In this document: positions 21,984 through 33,139 of the stretch, in pieces
Layout: the number at the start of each line of letters is the position of its first letter
Position numbering within the stretch: the first letter of the stretch is position 1
DNA from: Rhodamnia argentea
Taxonomy: Eukaryota; Streptophyta; Magnoliopsida; Myrtales; Myrtaceae
DNA length: 64,000 nucleotides
NCBI RefSeq assembly: GCF_020921035.1
Contig: NC_063160.1
Span: forward strand, 14,969,095 to 15,033,094
Direction: 5' to 3'
Program-made: the position numbers and the translations under genes
Notes under the pieces: model-generated
Seen by the model: only the letters and a program-made list of their open reading frames with translations
What the model was told of the DNA's origin: nothing
The model's database searches: none

Positions 21984-24329
21984 ATGGGTTTGTCTTCCCT
22001 CTTCTTCATCGTCCTCGCCATACTCCCACTCTCTTCTTCTTCTTCTTCTTCTCCTTCCTCGGACCACAAGACCTTCATTGTCCAAGTCCAGCAGGACGCC
22101 AAGCCTTCCATCTTCCCCACCCACGCCCACTGGTACGACTCCACTCTCTCCTCCCTCTCTTCTTCTGGCTCTCCCTCACCCGGCCCGACCCGGATCATCC
22201 ACACTTACTCCACTGTCTTCCATGGCTTCTCCGCCAAGCTCTCCCCTTCCGAGGCCCTGAGGATCCAGTCCCTCCCCCACGTGCTCGCCCTCATCCCCGA
22301 GCAGGTCCGCCAGCTGCACACCACGCGCTCCCCCCAGTTCCTCGGCCTCAAGACCGGCGACAGCGCCGGCCTCCTCAAGGAGTCCGACTTCGGGTCGGAT
22401 CTCGTCATCGGGGTCATCGACACCGGCATCTGGCCCGAGCGGCAGAGCTTCAACGACCGCGACCTCGGCCCCGTCCCCTCCAAGTGGAAGGGCCAGTGCG
22501 TCGCAGGTAAGGCCTTCCCTTCCACTTCCTGTAATCGGAAACTGATAGGGGCCAGGTTCTTCAGCAATGGGTATGAGGCCACCAATGGGAAGATGAACGA
22601 GACGACGCAGTTCCGCTCGCCTCGGGATTCCGACGGCCACGGCACCCACACTGCGTCGATCGCCGCGGGCCGCTACGTGTTCCCCGCCTCGACGCTGGGG
22701 TACGCGCGGGGCGTGGCAGCTGGCATGGCACCCAAGGCCCGCCTCGCCGCCTACAAGGTGTGCTGGGACTCTGGCTGCTACGACTCCGACATACTGGCGG
22801 CCTTCGACGCTGCTGTGGCCGACCGGGTCGATGTCATTTCCCTCAGCGTTGGCGGTGTGGTGGTGCCGTATTATCTGGATGCCATCGCGATCGGCGCCTT
22901 CGGGGCAGAAGACGCAGGGGTCTTCGTGTCAGCCTCCGCAGGGAACGGCGGTCCTGGGGGGCTCACGGTCACGAATGTCGCGCCGTGGGTGACCACTGTA
23001 GGCGCCGGCACCATAGATAGGGGTTTCCCTGCGGATGTGAAATTGGGCAATGGGAAGATGATTCCGGGTGTGAGTGTCTACAGCGGCCCGGGATTGACGC
23101 CAGGTCGGATGTATCCATTGATTTATGCCGGGACTGAGGGCGGAGATGGGTACTCCTCATCTCTGTGCATGGAGGGGTCCTTGGATCCGAGTCTTGTGAA
23201 GGGCAAGATTGTTTTGTGCGATAGGGGGATCAATTCGAGGGCTGCCAAAGGTGAGGTAGTAAAGAAAGCAGGCGGGGTCGGAATGATCTTGGCGAACGGG
23301 GTTTTCGACGGCGAAGGATTGGTGGCCGATTGCCACATCCTGCCCGCGACAGCAGTTGGTGCATTGGGTGGCGACGAGATCAGGAAGTACATCGAGGTTG
23401 CGTCCAAGTCGAAGTCGCCACCCACAGCCACGGTGATCTTCAAGGGGACTCGGCTGGGAGTCCGGCCTGCTCCTGTCGTGGCTTCTTTCTCTGCTCGGGG
23501 TCCCAATCCGGAGTCCCCCGAGATCTTGAAGCCCGACGTGATCGCTCCTGGATTGAACATACTCGCCGCTTGGCCCGATAACGTAGGGCCTTCTGGCGTC
23601 GCCTCGGATAAGCGCAAGACGGAATTTAACATACTGTCGGGTACCTCAATGGCTTGCCCTCATGTTTCGGGCCTAGCCGCGTTGTTGAAGGCTGCTCACC
23701 CCGAATGGAGTCCCGCAGCAATAAGATCTGCGCTGATGACGACTGCTTACACCGTGGACAATCGGGGAGAGACGATGCTGGACGAGTCTTCGGGGAACAC
23801 TTCAACGGTCATGGACTACGGGGCCGGTCACGTCCATCCCCAGAAGGCCATGGACCCCGGGTTGATATACGACCTCACCCCGTACGACTACGTAGACTTT
23901 CTATGCAACTCGAACTACACGGTCAACAACATCCAAGTCGTCACTAGGAAGAAAGCCGATTGCAGCCGAGCCAAAAAGGCTGGCCACTCTGGGAACTTGA
24001 ACTACCCGTCCTTGTCGGTGGCGTTCCAGCAGTACGGGAAGCCTAAAATGTCGACCCACTTCATCCGCACGGTCACCAACGTCGGGGACCCTGAGTCGGT
24101 ATACCGGGTGAGCGTGAGGCCCCCCCGCGGAGTTTCGGTCACGGTGCGGCCGGAGAAGCTGGCGTTCCGGAGGATCGGTCAGAAGCTGAACTTCCTGGTG
24201 AGGGTCGAAGTGAGGGCGGTGAAGCTCTCGCCTGGAGGGTCCAGCATGAGGAGCGGCTCGGTGGTATGGTCGGATGGGAAGCACACGGTCACAAGTCCGT
24301 TGGTTGTGACATTGCAGCAATCTCTGTAG
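21984..24329 (+). CDS. SBT1.5: Subtilisin-like serine protease, SBT1.5 type
   Basis: Single-exon gene of 781 residues, full length for plant subtilases. A signal peptide covers about residues 1-25, followed by an I9 inhibitor propeptide (FIVQVQQDAKPSIFPTH to ~LHTTRSPQFLGL). The S8 catalytic domain has D146 in VIGVIDTGIWPE, H219 in DSDGHGTHTAS, the oxyanion N321 in SASAGNGGPG and nucleophile S555 in LSGTSMACPHVSG. A protease-associated (PA) domain is inserted at about 378-470 (KGKIVLCDRG), and a fibronectin III-like C-terminal domain starts near residue 665. The protein is predicted to be secreted and self-processed, acting in the cell wall or apoplast. Sequence features (FGSDLVIGVIDTG, ASTLGYA, VVVPYYLDAIAIGAFGA) match Arabidopsis SBT1.5 as I remember it. 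The start follows a CT-repeat leader and precedes an obvious signal peptide. The coding region is strongly GC-rich compared with its surroundings. Confidence 0.93.
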   Translation: MGLSSLFFIVLAILPLSSSSSSSPSSDHKTFIVQVQQDAKPSIFPTHAHWYDSTLSSLSSSGSPSPGPTRIIHTYSTVFHGFSAKLSPSEALRIQSLPHVLALIPEQVRQLHTTRSPQFLGLKTGDSAGLLKESDFGSDLVIGVIDTGIWPERQSFNDRDLGPVPSKWKGQCVAGKAFPSTSCNRKLIGARFFSNGYEATNGKMNETTQFRSPRDSDGHGTHTASIAAGRYVFPASTLGYARGVAAGMAPKARLAAYKVCWDSGCYDSDILAAFDAAVADRVDVISLSVGGVVVPYYLDAIAIGAFGAEDAGVFVSASAGNGGPGGLTVTNVAPWVTTVGAGTIDRGFPADVKLGNGKMIPGVSVYSGPGLTPGRMYPLIYAGTEGGDGYSSSLCMEGSLDPSLVKGKIVLCDRGINSRAAKGEVVKKAGGVGMILANGVFDGEGLVADCHILPATAVGALGGDEIRKYIEVASKSKSPPTATVIFKGTRLGVRPAPVVASFSARGPNPESPEILKPDVIAPGLNILAAWPDNVGPSGVASDKRKTEFNILSGTSMACPHVSGLAALLKAAHPEWSPAAIRSALMTTAYTVDNRGETMLDESSGNTSTVMDYGAGHVHPQKAMDPGLIYDLTPYDYVDFLCNSNYTVNNIQVVTRKKADCSRAKKAGHSGNLNYPSLSVAFQQYGKPKMSTHFIRTVTNVGDPESVYRVSVRPPRGVSVTVRPEKLAFRRIGQKLNFLVRVEVRAVKLSPGGSSMRSGSVVWSDGKHTVTSPLVVTLQQSL

Positions 24330-26256
24330 TTGCGTTTTGAAGTTGTAGGTTGTTTGTCTCTCCTGTAATTTTCCCATTTTGCTATGGCATTAATACTCTC
24401 TTCTCTTTCCTTAAATCTCTATGAAATGTATAATGAGCAACGTCGGGGTTGAGCTTTCTGGCTTAGAAAGCAGGCGGGAGTGGGTGGTGGTGTATCTTTG
24501 TCGTAAGATCAAGAATCAAGAATCAAGAATGTTTGCAGAATTGCTGTGTCGAGAAAAGTCAAAGTGGCCATGGATGATGGAAACATGTCTTTTTTTTTGG
24601 TTTTTTTTTTTTTTTGGGTATGTTTTCTTTTCGTAAGTTGTAATGTGATGGATTCTGACTCGTCCAAGCATTGATTTGGAGTGATGTTAGAGGGGGAGAG
24701 CATGTGCCTAGTGCACGTGACATTTGTGCTTTGGAGATTGGGATGTAACTTTCATGGTCATACATCTTAATATCAGAAATTCGTATTTGGGAGCGATCTA
24801 CTTCAGGAAAGAGACGGCCCCATATGGACAAAGGCCAGAAAAAGAATATCTTCAAACCGAGGTTTTACATCTCAAATTTCAAATTGCATCAACTAAAACT
24901 TTCATTTCGAGAGTCACGAGATTTGAAGAAGGAAAGGGCTATTGTCAAAGCTGGTCCTCGTACTCCCTCTCGGTCGATATATAGTTTGATTCTTGAACTT
25001 CGATTTCGTCCATTTTGATCCTCTTTCTTGAAAGCAAACTGCCTTGGTAATATTAGGATCGAAACGAGGTAGACTTTATGTCGGTTATCGCATTTTGTAA
25101 ACGACTATAATGCTAATTGTTACACATCACGTATTTTTAATAGAATCAATTACATGAGGAGGGTGACCCCGCTCGTGAGCTCATGTCCTTAGTCATCCGG
25201 GGCTACATCTTTGCCAAAGCTTTAAGAGAAGGACATGCAATTACATGAGCAAGCCCATCATTGATGTTTTGTCTAACTTTTTCCATAGAGAAAGCCAAAC
25301 CCCAATTGGAAGAAGCCAACTTACGTAAAGCCTTGAAAAGAACAGGTAATGATGTGGAGGATGCTTTTACAACTTTTGCCCAATCGTGTCATGATAGTGT
25401 TGAGGTTCTTAGCTTCATCTTACTATTCTTTTTCACTCTCATCCCTAGCTATACTCCAAGAACAATGGATTCTCACTTTAAATCCCAATTTGATCTTTGT
25501 TTGGTAGGAGGGGACTAGAAGAGAAGAGAAAGGACTCTAAAAACGCGGTTCTCGTTCGAAAGGAGGGGAAAAGATTACGAGGATTGACACGGTCGATTCC
25601 ATATGGCATTTTAGATCCCTGTGGATCCATCCAAGCACATTTGTTACATCAATAAGCGAAGACTTTCTTCTTTCCGACTTGTAACGTTAGGTGTAATGTT
25701 AGATGTACTAAGACAGGTGTCACTCAATTGGTTTATGAAGCTACATAACAAATCAAACATAGGTTTGGTCTTGAAGTCATCCTCGGGCTCGAGGATGGCC
25801 TTTCGGATAATCTAGGGCCCGGCCCGAATGCCCCATTTGGACCTACGCATTTAGGAAGGCCTGGCCCGAGCTTGCTGGTCCTGGGCCTTCTCTCCACAAC
25901 ATGGATAGTCATACGTTAGGCCTTCATTTTCTTTTTGTAATTGATGCATTTTCAAAGGAACCCAACCAATTGTGTGGTTGTGGCAGCTCACGTAGCGACA
26001 ACGTGGCATTTGGAAAATCAGTCGCGCGTCTCTTGATCGGGCCGATCGTGTTTGTGTCTCTTGTCGACCTGGGGGCATACTAGAAACAAACAAGATCGAT
26101 ACGGACCCGATGGATTAATGGGGCCGATCCACAATACATAGATAGACATGATCTGATTATTAACGTTGGCACGACACCACCTAAGCAACACGATCAGATA
26201 ATGGAAGGACAGGTGAACCCAAATGCTCAACTCGCGTGGCTCAACTTAGAAATGGG
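24330..26256. other. Subtilase 3' UTR and intergenic DNA
   Basis: The 3' untranslated region probably extends to about 24410-24650, including a T-run at 24589-24617. Beyond that is AT-rich DNA with no recognised gene. A frame at 25261-25518 and shorter ones at 25621-26093 show no domain. Confidence 0.4.
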
Positions 26257-26941
26257 TACGGGTGAGCATGATTTTAGGGTAGAATTGGGAATCGAAGAAT
26301 CGGATCAGCAACCTACTATGTTGTTCGATTTCCGACGGACGGGGATTGCTACAAAATCTTAAAATAGAAATTGACTTATACACTTTGGCTTTCCCATTCT
26401 ACAAACCTAATCTTCCTCTCCTTGAGAGTGACTCCTTGGCTTTCTTCTTCTATGAGAAAATTTTCTTCCACTCCTCAATTTTTAATTATTTTAGTTTAAT
26501 CAACACTAAATTTAGAAATTATTATTAAGTGATTAACTATATTTTTTGTTTCTTTTGATTTCATATGGTTAGAATTTGAAGTAATTTTTCATGAATGATT
26601 GAGGATTGAAGTTCTATAATTTAGGTTTTACGTTGCTTGGATTGAACTTTTTATGATTTATTTTATTTTATATGTTCATCTTTTATGCATTGTTGCTATT
26701 AACAAATAGGAAATTTTAATTTATATTGGTGCGTTCACTTTCATTTTGCTCACATAAAAATGAAACTAAAAAAATGGAATTTGGCCAATTTCCAAGTAGA
26801 CCTTGGAATCGACCCTAGAAAATAGGGTGGATTCCAAATTTTAGGTTATGTAAGGCAGGTTCCAAAAAATGGGGAATAGATTTCCACGGACAGGTTGTAG
26901 GAACCTAGAACATGGATAGACTCGAAACTGCTCACCCCCTA
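26257..26941. repeat. hAT-type MITE, family copy 3 (divergent interior)
   Basis: The left end, TACGGGTGAGCATGATTTTAG, and the right end, AACTGCTCACCCCCTA, match the family terminus TAGGGGTGAGCATGGTTCC. The flanking 8-mers GAAATGGG (26249-26256) and AAAACGAG (26942-26949) agree at five of eight positions, with the differences all transitions, as expected of an old duplication. The right third shares the family modules (GGTTCCAAAAAATGGGGAATAG), but the AT-rich interior (26.35-26.75 kb) differs from the other copies. I therefore treat it as a related subfamily. Confidence 0.55.
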
Positions 26942-27279
26942 AAAACGAGGTTCAATACAATTTCTTGACCAGCCATGCCACGAATAAACTAGCCAACCCA
27001 GAGAACCTAATATGGAATTGTCTCAGTACCTCATGCAAACACGTTTTAACCTGTAAATAATGCATCATTAAACCAAGCAAACAACTCGTTTACGACACTC
27101 AACCATAAAATGGGTCGTGACATTAAGTCCATTATGTCCATGGCCACGTCCGATCCATATAATCAACCGATCAACAAATATGACTATTGACATCACTTCA
27201 TAAACTTCACACATCACCAGAAGTCTAGAAATATTGTTGGAAAACTTGTCCAAAAAGTCCTAAAACATATTGTATGGCT
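26942..27279. other. Intergenic, no gene seen
   Basis: No open frame of interest; a 61-codon minus frame at 27068-27253 is unrecognised. AT-rich throughout. Confidence 0.4.
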
Positions 27280-27600
27280 GCTAATTCGGACCTAGACATT
27301 TTAATCGTATCAATTTAGTTCCAAACCTTTTGTAAATTTACCAATTTAATCGTAAAATTTCGAGTTTCAATGACAAATTAGTTTTAAATCTTTTGACGAT
27401 TTGTCGATATAATCGTTTTGGCCAATTGCCCTAATAATAGGTTTATGATTTAATTGACAAAACTTCAAAAGATTAAGGACTAAATTGACACAATTGAAGA
27501 ATTTAGGACTACATTGGCATAATTGAAAGGTTTATGACTGAATTAGGCATTGCACAATAATAGGTTTATGAATTTTTAGACAATTATCCCAAATATTCTC
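27280..27600. repeat. Inverted-repeat MITE, same design as 1795-2300
   Basis: The left arm has AATTTAGTTCCAAACCTTTTG and TTTTAAATCTTTTGACGATTTG. The right arm has reversed phrases (AAGATTAAGGACTAAATTGAC, AATTTAGGACTACATTGG). A short centre near GGCCAATTGCCC separates them. Non-coding; precise ends unresolved. Confidence 0.5.
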
Positions 27601-27869
27601 TCAGCCAAAATAAGGCAAGAAAAATCCCCAACAACACATACTGTCAAATCTAAGCAGCAATTTCAATTGCATCCTCCGATGCCTCCAATGCTCTATAGGC
27701 CTCAACTAAGCCTGTTTACAACATGAAAGAACAACTTGGCATGATAGGACACATGCCATGTGATGCTCTCGGACCAGCTACCGATCATCGCCTTAGTAAG
27801 CTATTGCCTCACCAGTGCCAATTTGAGGTCACACCCCGAGCATGGCATAGAACAAGACTGTAACTTCTT

Positions 27870-28210
27870 TACCAAATGCCAAAATCAGGAGATACGTCAA
27901 GGACAATGTCGATTTTCTGTTTAGACACATGGAGTTCATGGTCGTTCGGGTCGTCTTTTGATCTTAAGAACAGTTCGCGGGTACAGGCTCCGTCGTCATC
28001 AATTGTAACTCCATTGGCGCGATGCCCGACCTCATCCGATTGCTGGCGGAGAAAGCGACCCTCCATTAACTTTTGCACATGCAATTTCAGGAAGGACTAC
28101 AATTTGGTCATCTTCTTAGGCAAGCACTTTGGCCCCGTCTTGCTTCGTATGATGCGAATCGCTCCAACTTTGGTCCCAACCCAACGCAATACCATATCGA
28201 TATTCTCCAA
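27870..28210 (-). pseudogene. Possible decayed reading frame, unidentified
   Basis: On the minus strand the translation from about 28210 down to 27866 reads through about 110 codons with one internal TAG (near 28106), and has balanced composition (WVGTKVGAIRIIRSKTG, TKL-stop-SFLKLHVQKLMEG, ELHVSKQKIDIVLDVSPDFG). This looks more protein-like than most frames in this gene-poor block. I do not recognise the family. The overlapping plus-strand frame (27876-28232) has a less protein-like composition. It could also be chance. Confidence 0.22.
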
Positions 28211-28759
28211 CCCTGCCGGCTTCATTTATTAGTTCCTCATCGTCTTCCACCCCATGAAACATCCCCCCCACCAACAACCACCCCCACCCACCCCACAAAA
28301 AAAACACACACCTAAAAAAAGGACTGTCATAAAAAATCTCAAACAATACTTATTGTGACACAGTTACTTTAAACTTAATTATGTCTATTGTTATACATTT
28401 ACCCATTGTCAAGATTTCGTTAGATGATTTTTTAGCCAAAATAATGCCGTTTTCATTTCACTTAAATCTCGTAGGTGCTATGTTAATACCGTTCACTTTC
28501 TAGAATCCATGTAGGTAGGAAGGTCTTCATAGACAGATTCTTGATGAAGGATAAATGAGTCACACGGGTATAAGTTTGGAATTTTTTGTGTCACAAAAAA
28601 ATTTGGATAAATGTGTCACAACTTGCATAGTTTTGGGGTTTTAGTGGCTTTTTCAAAAAAAAAAAAAAAATCGATTAACTGCTTTTTTTTTAATTACATA
28701 AATCACTTCCATCTCTTTTGGAGATCGAGATGATTATTAATTTTTGGTTGATTTAAATC
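28211..28759. other. Intergenic with C-run and repeat remnants
   Basis: A CCCCCC/CCCACCC-rich patch lies at 28262-28305, followed by AT-rich DNA. This includes a repeat resembling 5.6-5.8 kb (ACATTTACCCATTGTC.., GGATAAATGTGTCACAAC). A-runs occur at 28656-28671. No gene. Confidence 0.4.
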
Positions 28760-30142
28760 GGTAGAAGGACATTAGAAGCGCTAAAATTTATTTACGGCGC
28801 TCATTTTAGTACTAATTTTTTTGAAAAACTATTATTTGAGTGCCAATTCCGGTGAGCTTTGCTGGATATCTTACGTGGCATTTACATGGCTCGTCGAAAG
28901 ATCCCAATCAACAATAAAAATGCTAAAAATTAATAAAAAAATTTCACAAAATATTAACAAATTAAAGAATAAGATAAAAAATAAAAAATAAGCTAAAAAC
29001 TAAAAAAAAAAAAAGAAAAAAAAGAAATAGAAGTTGCGGTATCAAGAAGGGCTTCCTGGCTGCAAAGATGCAATGGAAAATGAGCTAAAAATAAATAAAA
29101 TAATAAAATAAAATAAAAAAAGGGTTTCAGCTAGCGGGAAGGGCTTGAACAGCCCTCGTTGCCATCGCCCCACCGTTGCCGGCAATGGTTGACGATGGGT
29201 GGGGCTACTCACTGGCAAGGGCCAGCGAGCCTTGCATAGATCTGGAGAGGGTCGCTGGCCCCACCCAGGCCTAGCTGAGGGCCACCACTGGCAGGGGCGG
29301 CCTCTTCTTTCCCTGGACGATGCTCAAGAGGGTGGCCACAAACTGCGAGTCCTCCTCATGGTCGCCGGGTCCTGGGAAGGCTTTCTTGCAAGAGGGTCTC
29401 GATAGGGCCAGAAAGCCGAGGCTGAAAAGGCGTTTCTGCAAGCGAGCGAACTTCATTTTAGTGCATTGATGGAACGAAGAGCGTGAGCCATTAACGGAGA
29501 TGCACGAATGAGCTCTTGGGATCTGCTCGTGTTTGCGCAGGTGGAGAAGAAGAAGAAAACCCACGATCGACTCACCGAAGGCGAAGTTGAAGCGAAACGA
29601 ATTCGTGGGATTGAAACTGAACCTGATTTCTGGGTTTCTTGTGCGAGGTTCACCATGGCAGGGTCTGCTGCCAGTGGCGGAGAGAGTCACCCAGATCTGG
29701 GAGAGGGCTTGCTAGCACACGCCATCAGTCAGTGGGGGTTGCCGGCCACTGACTGAGGCTCGGCAACCCCCGGAAATCAGCCCCCATCCATCGCCGGCGA
29801 TGCTGGGGCAACGATGGCGGGGGCTGTGCAAGCCCTCTTCGCTGCCAATTTTTTTATTTTTACTTTTTTTTAGATTAATTTTGAGTTTAAGACTGAATTT
29901 AATAATGAAATTGCCATGTGGCTGATTTTTTTTAAAAAATTGCCATGTTGACTTATAAATGACGAGGCACTAAAATATGTTAAATATAAATGCTACATGT
30001 AATTTTTTACCGGAATCTCTTGTTGTTGGCACTTAAGTGATTTTTTTTTTCTTCGATTTGGCACATAAGTGAGTCGGTGAGAAATTTTGGCACCAAAATA
30101 AGCGTCTTACATAAATTTTGGCACTTGAGGTGTCCTTCTGTC
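28760..30142. mobile_element. Non-autonomous long-TIR element with GC-rich core
   Basis: The left terminus (GGTAGAAGGACATTAGAAGC followed by CTAAAATTTATTTACGGCGC) and the right terminus, read in reverse complement (GACAGAAGGACACCTCAAGT followed by GCCAAAATTTATGTAAGACG), are inverted repeats that extend well over 60 bp with substitutions. Both ends are bordered by GATTTAAATC (28750-28759 and 30143-30152). Because that 10-mer is itself palindromic, I cannot tell a target duplication from a TIR extension. Between AT-rich arms lies a GC-rich core (about 29.12-29.85 kb) whose own edges are inverted-repeat-like (GGGCTTGAACAGCCCTC versus GTGCAAGCCCTCTTCGCTG). The core holds frames with no recognised domain, possibly captured DNA. 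Most likely Mutator-like or foldback type. Confidence 0.6.
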
Positions 30143-31145
30143 GATTTAAATCCAACGTTTAGAATATTGACCTGCAAATTCACATGTATGTTGTCTATAT
30201 TGTTGTTTGAAATTTGAATAAAATTCTGAATTTGTCGGAAAGGAAAAAAAGTTGGTTTTTGCTCTCGCTTAATCTTGAACAAACAGGCTCTAGATTTTGT
30301 AAGAACTAACTAGCTAAAGTCAATAATGATAGAAGGTAACTAGTGTAAGATAAAACAAAGATTACAAGGCTTCCATTAAATTTATTCTTTCGGGGTCAAG
30401 TGCCATCATCTATAAATCCTCGTGTACCAAAACAAATCTACTTATCTAGTCTAGTCAACGGCGGACGTCCGATCGCGTTAGGATGACTAGAAAATTGGCA
30501 AGTGTTAGAACATGATATCGAACCCTTTTCAAGGTGCATTGCAGAGAGTTGCAGACATTTTATCAATCGGATCGGCGCGCGATTTCATGTTACGAAAATA
30601 ATTGATTTTTGTTCCTTGCGGAAGCTTGAATTTAAATTTCATGGTACCAAAATTGTGTGCACACCATTCGTTATGTGCGTGCTGCCTACGTTTCCCAATT
30701 CCCTTCTTTTTAAGATTTTAAAGTAGCAAAACTTCTCTGTCCAAAAAAAAGGCTACGTGACTTGTATTTGTTCCTCTTCAGAAAGTTTAAGACAAAAGTC
30801 AAATGAGGAATTTTGTGTTTTTCCTGGCATTTGAGTCGCTTTTGTTCGCTATACTGTCGATGTGGTAAAATTGAACTTTACATCTCACAATTTACGACTT
30901 GATTAGCTGAACTGGATAAACAACCGCAAGTAGCGTCAAAATAAAGCAAAAAAATCCCGGCAAAAAAGAAAGAGAAACAACTATTTATGAATAACAAATA
31001 GGTTAATTAAGTATGATTAATAATAGATAAATATGTACAGAGGATAACATGGTGGATTCAATGTGGCGGTATAGATTGTAAAATATTCACAAATTAATTC
31101 GAGTGTATATGAAAGAATTCAAAATCCCGCAACGAAATGAAACCA
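30143..31145. other. Intergenic, no gene seen
   Basis: AT-rich, with scattered short frames without domains (30502-30726 plus). No repeats that I can delimit. Confidence 0.4.
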
Positions 31146-31154
31146 AGTGAAAGT

Positions 31155-32873
31155 AGGGAAAAGTACCAAAAAAATCATAATCCTATTTTATTGGTACCAA
31201 TTTAGTCCTAAACTTTTTAATTGGATCAATTTAGCCCTAAATTTTTTTGCTTTAATATCAATTCGATCCATCCGGCCAATTTATGCTGGAAATCGCCGAC
31301 TTAGGGCGCGCATGATAACACTTCAAAAGCAAAATTTCAGCTTCGGAAGTGCTTCTGAAGCTAAAATCCGTTTGGTAAAGACACTTTAAAAGTACTTCTG
31401 AAACCGAAATCCGTTTGGTTAAAAATATTGACTTCTAGTAGGAATTTCTACTTCTGAAAAAGATTTCTACTTCTGGTTGGATTTTTGGCCAACTTTGAGA
31501 AGTAAAAAACTTTTACTTCTCAACTTCGTAAATCACTTCTTCGACTCCGTCGACCAACACCTGCCTCACGGTCACCGACCAACGCCCGACCTCCGGTCGC
31601 CACCCGCCGCCGACCGCCGGCCACCGACCGCCGCTTGCCGGCCAGCGATCGCCGGCCGCCTCTGCCGCTCGACGGGCATCGGTTGCCGTCGCCGCCGCTG
31701 CCGATCGCCGCCGCCGGCGGTATTTGATTAAAAGTAGAAATATCAAAAGCAGAAATTTTATCAAACGTCTTTTTTTTATCAGAAATCAACTTTTGAAACA
31801 GAAATAGAAAAATCAACTTCTGCTTTTGATAGAGAAGTTGAAAAATCAACTTCTGCTTCTGATGGTGTTTCAGAAGCAGAAGTGTTGCCATGCGCGCCCT
31901 TAGATGCCGGTCGACCCACGTGGCACCGCCTGCACCGACGTGTAATTTTTGAATTTTTTTTCCTTATTTCTGTTTTTTCTTTCCTCTTTTTTGTTTCCCT
32001 TGTTTTATTGTAGTAGCCGGTGAGGTCCCCTCGCCAGATCTGGCGAGGTCGACCCTCGCCCAGTCAAGAGCGGCCTCACCGAGCCTTGCCAAAACTCGCC
32101 CTGGCATCAGGAGGCTTTTCACAAATGGTGGAATGAATGTCCGTAAAGCTGTCAAAGAGGAATGGACGTGTATTGGGTATCTGGGTGTGATGGGAATTAA
32201 AGCAAGATCATCATCGTATATTAACGTTATGGATTACGTGTGATTTCATTCCGAAGTTGCTGGGGATGCTGTTGGGGGAATGATCGGAATTCGTCAGATT
32301 ATTGAAGCGAGGAGAGAAGTCAAAGAAGAAGATGAAGAAACGGCGCCGGGCTACGTGACTTCAGGGGTGGCTTCGCAGTCCTTCACCGGCAGAGTCTCTT
32401 CGTATTCCATCAGCAAGTTGCTTTGATCCTGCCTTCTCCTCCCACTTAAGCAATTCCTATTGCTTCTTCACGCTCAGGTAACGCGACCCTAAAGCAAAGC
32501 GTCCCCATTATTTGTTGCCGGCGAGGTTCTCCCTGACCTGGGCGAGGTCCGGCCAGGGGGGCCTCGCCAACCCTCGCCGCCCACTGGCAGCAAAACAGTG
32601 GAAACGAAAAAAAAGGATAGAAAAACAAAAGTAAGGAAAAAATAATAATAAACTGAAAAAAATATTAAAAGTATAAAAAAAATTACAAGTAAGCGCCGGC
32701 AGTCCTACGTGGCACCGCCAACGTTCACGTAAGTGATTTTAGGCTGAAATTAATCGGATGAAATGAATTGGTACTAATACAAAAATGTTTAAAAATAAAT
32801 TGATTTAATTGAAAGGTTTAGGACTGAATTGATACCAATGCACTAGGTTTATAACTTTTTTGGTACTTGGCCT
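31155..32873. mobile_element. Mutator-like element (MULE) with 9-bp TSD
   Basis: The termini are inverted repeats: AGGGAAAAGTACCAAAAAAA on the left and, in reverse complement, AGGCCAAGTACCAAAAAAGT on the right. The similarity continues for about 150 bp (CAATTTAGTCCTAAAC.. against CAATTCAGTCCTAAAC..). The flanks AGTGAAAGT (31146-31154) and AGTGAAAAT (32874-32882) match at eight of nine bases; 9-bp target duplications and long TIRs are the hallmark of Mutator elements. No transposase is present, so it is non-autonomous. The core at 32.0-32.6 kb is GC-rich, with CCTCGCCAGATCTGGCGAGG-type palindromes and unidentified sequence at 32.1-32.5 kb that could be captured host DNA. A second element is nested at 31304-31899. 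Confidence 0.75.
31304..31899. mobile_element. Nested PIF/Harbinger-like (Tourist-type) element, TTA TSD
   Basis: The termini GGGCGCGCATGATAACACTTC and, in reverse complement, GGGCGCGCATGGCAACACTTC are near-perfect inverted repeats, flanked by TTA at 31301-31303 and 31900-31902. A 3-bp TTA/TAA target and termini beginning GGGC fit the PIF/Harbinger superfamily. The 596-bp interior has subterminal repeats of CAGAAGCAGAAGT style. It also has a GC-rich centre (31.55-31.72 kb) of CCGCCG/CCGGCC simple composition. It sits inside the MULE at 31155-32873 and is therefore younger. Confidence 0.75.
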
Positions 32874-32882
32874 AGTGAAAAT

Positions 32883-33139
32883 ACAATCCATAGTCATGAT
32901 TCGAAATAATAAAAATATTTACATGTCAAATTGTCTATTCTTTTCGACCAAAAAAAAATTGTCTATTCTTATCTTCTTTGTTTCACGACACCCCGTGCAA
33001 ATGAAACGCAAATTACCATCATGCTTTGAGTTCATATTAACTTTTAAATCCTTTAATCTTTTTTTTTCCGGAAATTTTTTTACTAAAATATGATGCAAAT
33101 TTATAGCTATTCGTAACTCATTCTTTTTTGAATTTTATT
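32883..33139. other. Intergenic, no gene seen
   Basis: Short AT-rich gap between repeats, with no recognisable features beyond T-runs near 33060 and 33075. Confidence 0.4.

Noticed and set aside
21593-22260. Plus-strand ORFs of 129 and 210 codons over the subtilase leader and start
   Set aside because: They are Ser/Leu/Thr-rich readings of the CT and CAC microsatellites and of the subtilase in a shifted frame.
22176-24377. Several minus-strand ORFs of 148-169 codons opposite the subtilase gene
   Set aside because: Antisense shadows typical of a GC-rich coding region; none shows a domain.
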